Assembly (NCBI GenBank): GCA_028565635.1
Contig: JAOXYB010082498.1
Span: 1 to 40,201, forward strand
Direction of reading: 5' to 3'
Source of the DNA: Phoronis ovalis
Taxonomy: Eukaryota; Phoronida; Phoronidae
Length of the DNA stretch: 40,201 nt
The notes beneath the pieces were generated by a model, which worked only from the letters and a program-made list of their open reading frames with translations, did no database searches and was not told the DNA's origin. The position numbers and the translations under genes were made by a program. Positions 1-10,500 of the stretch are shown in pieces; the stretch's first letter is position 1, and the number at the start of each line of letters is the position of its first letter.

Positions 1-105
1 AAAATGCTTACGGTAGCAATCCAAAAAAATACAGCAAAAAGTACACAATCCAAATCCAATATTTTCAACTCGCCTGCACCCCCCCACCTAAAAATTACCT
101 GAGTA

Positions 106-123
106 CCCCCCCCCCCCCCCCCC
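106..123. repeat. 18-C homopolymer followed by GGGG
   Basis: Longest C run in the window. Shorter C runs occur near 1635, 7568, 15765, 17440, 20059 and 20588, all with C on the plus strand. Such runs are error-prone in sequencing, so their lengths are approximate. Confidence 0.8.
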
Positions 124-487
124 GGGGCTTGTCTTAAAATTGTTGGTGCTTACTTGATCTAATTTTAACATAATCTCGAGTAACAAGTAGCTTACAAAAA
201 CTATACATATCTATAAGACTGATCATAGTATCACTGCTATTCCAACGCAAATTAATTTGTATTTTTAATATATTTTAATTTAAATTAATATTGCATAAAG
301 TTCACCTTTTAAAAGAGGGTCCTGCATTGTTGTAAGTCGGTGACATTTATAAATATACAAGTATTGAAAAAATCACATCAAATAATCAATAAAAAATCAT
401 AGTTATTTAGCCAACCATATAACTAGTATTGTTGCACTCCCTGTAAACTGACAAGATTTGTGAAATACTTTGTATCTTTTATGACAG

Positions 488-605
488 TATGCATATAATA
501 CTTTTAAACACTTTAAAGTATTTAACATTTAAAAAATACTGAAGAAAGTAAAAATTTAAAAATAAAAGAAAATACTTCAGTTTAAAAAGTATTATCTGCA
601 TATGC
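488..605. repeat. AT-rich fold-back (imperfect inverted repeat)
   Basis: The arms ATGCATATAATACTTTT...AAAGTATTT (about 488-522) and the complement of AAATACTTCAGTTTAAAAAG plus TATTATCTGCATATGC (about 570-605) pair apart from a few gaps. It could be a small fold-back MITE or a chance AT-rich palindrome; no target duplication is evident. Confidence 0.5.
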
Positions 606-883
606 TGCTGCAGAACTTTATGCAGTGCTTTCCAAATCTCACATTTTACATGGGGTGTAATAAAATGCTTTAAAACATTTAAAATATTACAAAACTAGCT
701 AGACTATTACAGAATGATACTTACATACTTGATACATGTAATAAAATAACTCCAAACTAGTACACACTGATTAGCAATTAGCACTATATTGCATGTGCTT
801 GCTGGTAAAAACACCAGATATTTCAAAACTTTACTCTACAAATGGACAGTGGCTATACAGATGAACAAACATTTTGACAAACA

Positions 884-962
884 GAAACATTTCAGCTATT
901 AAAACTAAACAACTTATACTTATGAAACATTTCAGCTATTAAAACTAAACAACTTATACTTA
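884..962. repeat. two-copy 40-bp tandem repeat
   Basis: The unit starts GAAACATTTCAGCTATTAAA and is present twice in a row with one difference at the end (884-923 and 924-962). Near identity suggests a recent duplication in the LRIG 3' flank. Confidence 0.9.
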
Positions 963-1508
963 CCTATGACCAGCTGGTGACATATATCAAGGTAATTTGC
1001 AGGATAATCCTGCTCAATAATTACATATTGTTTAAAGGGAGATCAATGTGTCTAGATTCCACAAAAAATCAATATTCATGCATTTTACTCCATGCCAGCA
1101 GTTTGTTCAGGTTAATTTTCCTGTTGCAAGGAAGACAACATTAACTATGCCATAACCCATGGAATAATAATATACTCATAATAGTACATAATCTGCCCCA
1201 ATCCAACCAGTGACCTAACACTCCATTTTCTGGGTTTTAATTTTTTTTCTTTTGATATATGCAAAGTGTCTTTTTCAGAATTTAAATGAATCAAAAATCG
1301 TTTGTTCAAGGGTGTATATTTTTGTAACTACAATTTCGCAATTATTTATTTGCCAGTAAACAAAAATGGGATATAACAGCAGTTACATTGACTCACTAAT
1401 AAAATAGTTTCAATGTTCAAAACAGTAACATGCATGTATTCATTCAGCCACTAGTTTAACAATGATTTCCAGAAGGCCCGGTTAAAATGGTGATATAAAG
1501 TCAAGCCC

Positions 1509-1910
1509 GTCAGATGGGGGGGGGGGGTGAGTTGCGTGCAAATACACCCCCTTTTGAAATGGGAGGAACATATTTAATAATAACACATGTACCCCCCTTT
1601 TGAAATGGGAGGACTAATAATGTAATGTTAACGCACCCCCCCTTTTGAAATAATAACGAACCCCACTTTTGAACTGAGAGGAAAACACGCACACCCCCTC
1701 TCCCGTTTGGAACAGAAAGAATTTTTTTGTTTACGGTAGCATTTATTCTGGGCGTATTGTCACAATTGGATTTGTAATGGGCTTTTTTTTTCGTGAATTT
1801 TTTTTGGCAGGACGGGGACGTTTCAGCGACCTTTTTCGATTACTGAATTGATATTTTTTGAAATCGGTAATTTTAAAAACGCACACCCCCCTTTTGAAAA
1901 AGTGTCTGAC
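1509..1910. mobile_element. possible second MITE-like element with an internal repeat array
   Basis: The left end begins GTCAGATGGGGGG and the right end is CCCCCC, then TTTTGAAAAAG, then TGTCTGAC. The outer six bases and a C/G-run plus ACGCA are inverted, but the rest of the ends differ and no target duplication is clear. Inside lie about six diverged copies of a unit close to ACCCCCCTTTTGAAATGGGA, at about 1545, 1591, 1633, 1659, 1687 and 1879. No coding capacity. Confidence 0.45.
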
Positions 1911-2432
1911 AAGTGTCAGTTTCAAGCTCACATAAGTTACGTAAATCCATGTCATTAATTTCATACATCTCATTTATTTCTACTAGAACATTTAGTTTGG
2001 TGTACAGAATGCCTGCCAAAAATGCAAGTTGCTATTATGGTTAATTTGACAATTTTTAAAAACATCACCCTCAGCAAAATACAGTATGGTTGGAAATTTC
2101 TGCAATATGGAATACTCTATAAAAGGTAAATTCTATAATTTTGAGTTAAGCAATCATTGAGATAATAATTATCAGGAAATGTTTTGAAGAAAATGCAAAA
2201 GATCAACATACAACTTTACCATATAAAGACATCTGGTGGAAATGTCTGTTTTATGATCATCAGTGTTGTTACCTGAAGAATTGTGGTAGGGTAGACACTT
2301 ATTTTTGTTAACTTAGAATAAATGTTGACTTGCAACACCAACAATAGCTACCAGAACATGAAGTACGAGCCGATAACATGTTGAACTATGAAGTTTATAG
2401 CCATATGGACTAGTAGATAAGTGCAGTGTGAA

Positions 2433-2440
2433 CCAAAGCT
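2433..2440. repeat. left target-site duplication CCAAAGCT
   Basis: Identical to 2936-2943; the two copies bracket the inverted-repeat element and mark its insertion point. Confidence 0.85.
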
Positions 2441-2935
2441 CCCGGGGGGCTCACTTAAAAAAATGGCCAGGTACGCATGCTTGTCCGAAAAAACGGGGAA
2501 AAGGGGGTACCTTTTTCGACGTTCAACGGGGTTCCCGAGAACCGTCCCCATTTAGGGGTCGATTTTGGTGGAAAACCACATTTAGGGGTATGTTTTTGGC
2601 AAATGTAACTTCCCGTTAGGGGTTGGTTTTTCACCTACACCTCCCGTTTAAGGGTCCGTTTTCAGTGGGAGCAGCGAGCATTGCCTTTTAGCAACCATTT
2701 TGCATTTTTTTTTTAATTTATTTTTTTTTTTTTCGGTGGCGATATTTTTGGGAACCGTTTTTTTTTTTGGTTGTTAATTTTTCAGAGAAAACTTCCCGAT
2801 TAGGGGTATCTTTTTGAGCAAAATCCTCCGGTTAGGGGTGGTAGTTTGATCCTCCACTTCCCGTTTTGGGGCTTATTTTGCACCCTATGGACGACCACGG
2901 GTACCCAACTTTTTTTCAAGTGAGCCCCCCCTGGG
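2441..2935. mobile_element. 495-bp MITE-like element with 8-bp target-site duplication
   Basis: The ends are imperfect inverted repeats: CCCGGGGGGCTCACTT on the left and AAGTGAGCCCCCCCTGGG on the right, each next to an A- or T-run. The octamer CCAAAGCT flanks both sides exactly (2433-2440 and 2936-2943). An 8-bp duplication fits hAT-type or another 8-bp-duplicating transposase acting in trans. The interior is unlike the host DNA. It carries several diverged copies of a motif close to TTCCCGTTAGGGGT (for example around 2560, 2585, 2612, 2640, 2797, 2829 and 2862), spaced about 25-40 bp where dense. No transposase coding region is present. Confidence 0.85.
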
Positions 2936-2943
2936 CCAAAGCT
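2936..2943. repeat. right target-site duplication CCAAAGCT
   Basis: Exact copy of 2433-2440 directly after the right inverted repeat. With no mismatch, the insertion is not extremely old. Confidence 0.85.
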
Positions 2944-4368
2944 CTGCTTCTTAAATTTCTAATGATAGATGCTTTTATTGTATACTGTATTGCCATGTGA
3001 ATGTTTGGTTTTATTGAATAAGATAGAAAAATGATGTGTAATTAAACTGTTATGTGTTAATTTGTTTGCAATGTCAATCTTTTGCACATATAGAGTGTTG
3101 CTTAGAACAATGTTCACTTGACACCTATTGATTCAGCAAGATATTTTTTTGTTTTCAAATTTATTATTTTCTTAGAAGGGTTCTTTACAAATACCATGTT
3201 GCCTTTACAAAAGACAGCACACAATAAATAAAAAATAATCCCATTATAAATTTAGGAATAAACATTAGCTATTTACAGTTAAGTACAAGTATAAACAATT
3301 TAAAACAATATACATATCAGTTGACTTTCAAAATGCAAGTTACATTTCTTATAGGGAAAACCAGTAGAGTACAAAATTGCCCAGCGCAACCTCCATGCGA
3401 GAATCTGAAACTACAAATGCTACCGAAAATGCATCGGATTATGAAACAATATTTTGGCAAAATTCTGGAATTTAATTAAGTTACAAAAACACTTCTACAA
3501 ATAAAGGCACTTGCACACAAGCTTGCTTTGCTTATTGATTTAATACTGTTAATGACTATAATATTTACCCTGAAGTAAGTGACTCAAATTATAATCAACC
3601 AACAAAATGCTAGCCTCCTACACTGTATCACGAAAAAGTAGCAATTTTGATATTCATAGTGTTTCCAAAACATGTCCTGTTGTAATAAATGCTGATGGTT
3701 TACGTTATCGAAATAGCCTCTGATTACCAAACCTTGCTATGGTTTACGCAATACAGTCCAAAGACTTGACACTTGCCAAGAAACATAATATTGCACACTA
3801 CATTCACAGAATAAGTCTCTAAAGCTCGATGAGGAATTATTAGAAAATTACTTTTTGCACATCTAGCAAAGAGGTCACTGTTTACATCAGTTTCGTTAAT
3901 ACATAAAATTTCTATATTAATTAATTATATATTCACTTAATCACAATATTTAAATATTTATCTTAACATGTGAACAAATTTCTCATAGGATGCCGACATT
4001 CAACTCAGCATCGTTCATAGTTATCGCACAAGCCTGTTCACATGCATTCCAACTGTTTAAATATGTTTCATGCATAAAATTTGGCAATCGAAAATAAATA
4101 ATAACAATACCCGCATTTAATAGCATAAACTTTACAAATCTTTCATTCAGAAGCACAGAGTAAATTGCTGTAAAGAAGAAACTGTTGATAGACACATCTT
4201 CCAATCATCTTTCATGAAATATCAATCTACATAAGAATTTTTGCAATATATATGAAAGAAATAAAAGAAACAGCTCTTGTTTGATCTTGTTGCTTTTTGA
4301 TCTGTAACAAATGTTCCACTTGAATTTTGATTTCCTTTAAAGCAATTACTCCACTTGTATGCTACATA
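2944..4368 (-). other. probable LRIG 3' UTR and flank
   Basis: Continuous AT-rich sequence after the LRIG stop with no coding signature on either strand. Part of it is expected to be 3' UTR; the end is uncertain. Confidence 0.55.
3160..3165 (-). other. LRIG: candidate LRIG polyadenylation signal (AATAAA)
   Basis: AATAAA on the minus strand about 1.2 kb after the LRIG stop. It would imply a 3' UTR over roughly 3140-4368. ATTAAA-type hexamers also occur nearer the stop (around 4113), so the true end could be earlier. Confidence 0.25.
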
Positions 4369-4541
4369 TTAGCAAGTCCGGCAGGGTGGGACTGGTATTG
4401 AAGCAGGAATGCTGGGTGATCGGTGCGTTGACGGCCGGTTACTTTGGTTATGCTGAGATGACGATATGTATGGTGTGACTTGATGATTATTTACAAATGA
4501 AGGGTTGGCTGGATTCTCGATTCCAGTTGAGTAATAATGAC
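4369..4541 (-). CDS. LRIG: LRIG exon 18: C-terminal tail and stop
   Basis: A 173-nt exon entering in phase 1, with TAA at 4371-4369. It gives a Ser, Asn and Pro-rich end ([14 protein letters not shown] to PVPPCRTC) without a recognised domain. The acceptor CATTGCAG follows an 11-T tract. If the exon 17 donor were not used, translation would run on into the intron and stop at 4942-4944 after 15 intron-encoded residues, a possible but unproven alternative end. Confidence 0.88.
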
Positions 4542-7500
4542 CTGCAATGAAAAAAAAAAAACAAGTTACCAACATATTAATATTACTATACCCAAAAAAA
4601 AAAATTCAAAAAAAATTCAATGGCCTCATTTTCAGATTATCACAATAACTGAAATTGATCACAGATCCTGCATTATATCCATTTTATACAATTTTTAAAT
4701 GATATTTTCCATAGAAGCACTCATTTTTTGTAATCATTTTGGAAAATTACAAAGAGGCGTTATATCCAAAATTGCTCGCATTGTCCAACTCGGCCAAACT
4801 AGGTACTGCGGAATAAAAGTGCACAATACGTTCAGGAAATTACTGGACTGTAACACTAGGTTGAGAAACCAATATGCAACTTAATATTTGTCAGTGCTAG
4901 TGTTCCTACATAAATAGGTATGAAGTGACTTGCCCAGTTTCTTAGCACAGACATGTTGAACTGGGCATGAAAGACGGGCACAACTCACCTTGAGGTAATG
5001 AATGTTTACAATGAGGATGCGGTGTTGACATGGCACTATTTTGCTTTACTTCCACATAACAGTGGCAATCTCCTGGTGGTCGTGATCCGTGATATTCATC
5101 ACTGTACACCAGATGGCACTGTCCACAATTACATCCTGGCACTCTATCACATAATGCCAAGTTTGTATTATGGCTAGTAATGGGTTCACCCGCACTCCTG
5201 TGAACTACTGCAACAGTACACGGTGGGTCATTTGACTCCAAGAATCTTGTTATGGGATTGTCAGTGACCCGTGGTAAAGAGTCAGTACTACTGTCTTGCG
5301 GACGAAAAGTTCTAAGCGGTAATGTACCACCATTATGTAAATTACTATGAGCACTATGTGAGGTTCGTACACTGTCCGAATCACTCTGATTCATCACATA
5401 TAATTGATCTAAACTGCTCTGTGAATTATGTCCTTCTGTTAGCTGATGATGATCATCGTCACTAACATCGCTAGGAAATATGGCAGCAGTTCGCAATTTT
5501 CCATTTTTACCAAAAAATTTAGGAGATTCTGTCGATGAGTGAGAGCCTCTGCTTCCTTGATATTCCAAGAAAGTATCCGATTTCGAAGGATCACTCGAGT
5601 TCGTACTCATTTCTCTGTCCTCCGGACATATTCTCATTTCTGGTCCTTCCCGAATTGTAGTTTCATCTGTTGGTGTCGATAAATATTCCTCATTCTTTTT
5701 CCGTGTCTGATAAATTATAATAACCCAAACTAACGATGTTCCAACCACACAGCACACGACAGCTATGATGATAATCCCGGTAGTAGTCGATTCATTATCT
5801 AAACCAGGCAAGATCTCCGATTTGTTGTTAACAATGTCTCCGTTTTCAGTTCTCACAAACAACATAGTTGATCCGCGTTCGGTACCAAGAGTATTAGACA
5901 TTTCGCACATGTACTGGCCTTGGTCCTAAAATATGTGAAATGTTAACAGTACAGTATTAGGCATTTGGCGCACGTACTGGCATTGGTGCCAAAATATGTT
6001 AAATGTTAACAGTACAGTAAACACCCACAGAGCTCGTAATGTTTTTAAAAAATGATCACAGACATTAGGCATCCTGCAAATTAAGACATAATAGTAGAAT
6101 GCTGCTTCCATTCAAATTCTCAACTATCCTGCTGGATATTTAGTTTAATTAAATAAAATTAACATGCAGGTGAACTTTAACACCAAATACATACAGGCAC
6201 TGTATACACATATACAACAAATGACTAATCTTTTACAATAAAAACAAACCTTCGCTTTTGCCTCAACAATTATCATAAGTTCATTATTTGATGTGAAGAA
6301 ATGCCGTTCCGTGGCCTGTAGAGGTTTTCCATCTTTAAACCATGTGACTTTAGGTTTCGGACTTCCCGATGTCAAACACTCAATGACAGCAGTTCCACCG
6401 AGGTCTGTGATTTTAGTTTCTAACATTGGCTTCATAAATGATGGAGGTTCTGAAAGAATGCAAGGTTGTCTCATTAATACACAAAGCTATTGCAAATGCA
6501 AGTAAATCATGCTGCACTTGGCAAACACAAGTAAAAGTTTTTCACAATAAATTGTTTAGTACGATCATTACTGCTTCAAAACATTGCCGATAGCTCACCT
6601 AATACTGTAAGGTTAGCACTGGCAACAACGGTTCCCGCTGGATTTGTAGCTGTACAACTGTAAACTCCCTGGTCCGCTCCACTAACACGTTTAATAACAA
6701 ACATATCATCAGATATCATTTGTAGACGTCTTTCACGAGCTGCAGGAAAGTCGTCACCACCATCTTTTTGCCACGCTATTTCTGGCTTAGGCTGGCCATT
6801 AGCAGCGCATTCTAGTCGGGCTATGCTGCCTGCCTTGACAGTGATGTCAGAAGGCGTCTTTGTCATGACAGGGAATACTGTAAAAAAAATGAAAAAGTTT
6901 AATCACAATTATTAGGCATATCTGCTGATTTTACTACTAGCATATCTGTTAACTATCTCTGATAACTATCCAGCACTTAATTACTGCATGACAGCCTGTA
7001 TATCTGGTAATTCACTTACTACCTCATGTTGTGTTTAACTGATACTGAGAAGTATTTAATCTCATATTTGTGTGATGTACAGGAATTTCAATGTATTATT
7101 TTTTTTTGTTGCTAATTTGGCTAATTATCTAGGTAATTAATTAAAGATGGGAATACACAAAGGCTCTGTTTGTTATACAAATCTGGATTGCAGCTGCTTT
7201 GTGTGCAAAAAAAATATTTAAAAAAAAAAATGCATAATCCAGGCAGAATGCATTTCTTGTTAGCGGACTGTTGACTAAAGAACTTCTAAAAAGGTGAACA
7301 TCTGGGCAGCAGAAATGAACAGCAAAGTATAAATCTTATTGAATACATTCTCCCCAATAAATAATCAAACACTGTTTTCATGATATTTCAAATTTTATGT
7401 TCAAAGCTGGAATACATGTGCAAACCATGAAATGATAATATTATTAATTAAACAACAGATGTACAACCAGAACATTGGTGTTTATATCAATGCCCAAATA

Positions 7501-10500
7501 TTCTATCAGATATTTATAATGAAAACCCTATGTGGTTGAACATGGTAAACACATTATGCACTCCATGACCCCCCCAGCAAAAATCATTTATTCATCCTTA
7601 TTAAATAAACATTTCATTCTATTCATACCAGTGAATACAATAAAGACACTTTGTATAACATGTGTTTAATTACTAGAACAGAATAACATCTGTGTTCATT
7701 ACTGGAAAATTAATAATTAGTACCTGATGAACTTATAACCAAATTTCAAAATTGCACACCTCACAGATTTTGCCACTAACTAATATTTGGCACAAAAAAA
7801 AATGTTTATGGTACGCGCTTACTTGTGTGCTAATATTTTTTGAGACAAAACAAAAACATAAATGCATCTTCATGGTGCACAAACGACATGTTAATAGACC
7901 ATGTTTAATTGTTTTACAAAATTTGGCTGCTTTCCACTTTTTAAGTAGTTCTTTTTAAAGTTTTATGAGTTAAACTAATATTCTTACCATGCACAGAAAT
8001 TTTGGCTTTTTGTGAATAAGTGGCACCGAAGTCATTCGACATAATGCACTGGTAGCGACCCTCGGCCTCGTCCTGCACATAAAGCATGTGAATACTGGTG
8101 GTGTGCTTAATAACATCTCCTTCACTGGCAGCATAATTCTCCACAGCGACAGTGGTCATGATCTGAAAATAATTTGTATTTCTTCTATATTTCATTGTTC
8201 AGGACACTGGAGCTTGTATGCATCAAATACATCGGCTACAGATTTTCCAAAGTCTATGAGTAGTGTACGCAACAAACAGTTGTAAATCAAGTTACAAAAC
8301 AGCAATACAATACTGGCATTCCTGAAATAATTCTACACCACTTTAATACCTGATTATCTTTTTTCCACTGGAAGTGCATTGGAGAATCACTACTGCTGGC
8401 TGCAGTACAGTTCAGTGTGACATTGGTGCCTTTCAGAGCCACCTGAGTCTTCGGCTGAACCACAATGATTGGTTTAGGGGAGTCTTCTGCAACAATAACA
8501 ATACATGCGTTATTATTTACTTCAAACATACTGAACACAAGTCACTATTGCTGATAATTGCCTGATACACAAATGACAAAGAAATAGATACACAGGGTAT
8601 ACATTATAGAAATGAACATAGAAATGTGCAAACTTAAAATATTGTGATACTCAAATTAGATGCAGGTAGTGTAGTACAGTTATGGCACATTGTTATTTAA
8701 CTCACTGCAAACTAGATCTTCCTGTTGTACTTCATAGATAGTTTTCCCTTTCATCCAATCAGGGTGTCCACATTTAGCATGTACAGTGGTTTGAAAGCCT
8801 TTCAATTGTAACCAGGCAGTCAACCATGAAATCTGGCAGTCACATACCAAATTATTGGTATTCATAAATCTGAAAGACAAAATGGAAACTTGTTGAAGAG
8901 AAATAATTAAGGACAGTTAATATCAAACACAGGAAAAAAGTCCCAGGCAACGATGACTGTTATTAAATTCTATGTAATTTATAAATGTATGTACTGCATT
9001 TTATCGCACAAAAGAGTACTTTCTAAACACTTACAAATCAGTTAGTTGCTCCATGTTAGCAAATGCATTGTCCTGTATTGAAGAAATGTTATTTCCTCGC
9101 AAATCCAACTGTTTCAGCTTGTCCAAGCCAGTGAATGCTTTTTTACTAATGGATTTAATCTGGTTGCTTTGAAGGCCCAATGACTGCAGCTTTCTCAACT
9201 CTGAGAAGATGCCATGCAGGTCTTCCACAGACCATGAGATGTGATTGTTGGCGAGTTTCCTAAAAGCAAATGTAAAACTTGAAGTCAAGTACAATATTCC
9301 AATCAATTAAAATTGAGCATGTCAGTGATCATAACAAAATACAAGAATCAAAACACAATTTCTGGTTATGACTTAAAATATTTACTTACAGCTCTTCTAA
9401 ATTGCCTAATGTAGTTAAAGCACCATCTTCAATATCTCTCAATTTATTCTGACTTAGATGCAACTTCTTCAAGTTAAACAACTTGGAAAACGTTCCCACG
9501 GGAATATTGCGGAGTTTATTGTGGGACAAAACCCTGTAAAGATAAACACATTTTTACAACTTCATCTATACTTAGATTCACTCACTTGCGTAGGCTTTAT
9601 AATAAAAGTCTAATTGTTTCCAAAATATATTTGAACTCATCATGGGGGCATTCATATTCAGAAAACGTTCTTCAAAAGTAAAGCATTGTGCAATAAAGAA
9701 ACACTTACAGTTCTGACAGTTCGGGACAGAACTCCCATCCTGGATTGATGGTAGAAATTTGATTGCGAGCCAATGACCTGTAACACAAAATAACCAATTG
9801 TAATAATATAAACTAAAAGGGGTAAACACAATTATCTACAAAGTGGCTACAAAATTATTTAGATTCGATTAGAAATGCTAGTTTTGTGTGTAATAACAAT
9901 TCAACATGCGTGCTTACGAGATAAAAGAATCATACTCTATATATTTTGTCCCTAGGGTGTGATAATTTTATCAAACGGAGATGCCAGAAAAATAATCAAA
10001 TCAACAGTACTGTGCTATTATGCACATTTATCTGGCAACTAAAAAAATTAGGCAAGCCAAAACAACAATTTCGAATTCATTAGCCCAGAACAGAAAGGTC
10101 TGAATTTCTGGAAAACAAAATTTCGCCATTAATGATCTGCAGCACAAGACAATACAAATTAAGACATTCAGTGAAATCTGATTAGCACATCTGGTAAGGG
10201 AGTTGTTATAATGAGACCAATTCAGTAATGGCTGCCAGGTTATCACAACAAAGATAACACATATTGGCTCTATTATTCACAATTTCACAATTTTTTGAAA
10301 GTTAGAATCTGTCTGAGAAAACTTCCATTGTTCCCATATTCATAAACCCATCCATTCATTGTACAAAATATCCCTGAATGTAAAATGCTGGCTACTCATA
10401 TTTGATTATCAAACAAAAATGGCAGGAGATCTTATTCTTTCTAAAAATGGCATTGAAAATAGATAAGAACACTTATGAGTAATTCCTTTACCACAATTTT

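Larger units (their letters stand above)
1..2432. other. non-coding 3' flank, no gene seen
   Basis: AT-rich DNA with the fold-back, the 40-bp duplication, the 18-C run and the candidate element at 1509-1910. Short open frames here are broken, repeat-derived or of random composition. Confidence 0.7.

Noticed and set aside
6293-6505. Plus-strand open frame opposite LRIG exon 16
   Set aside because: Antisense shadow of the coding exon; the minus-strand frame has clear Ig homology.
8655-8685. let-7-like string (GCAGGTAGTGTAGTACAG) in LRIG intron 12
   Set aside because: The seed and following bases differ from let-7 and no precursor hairpin is apparent.
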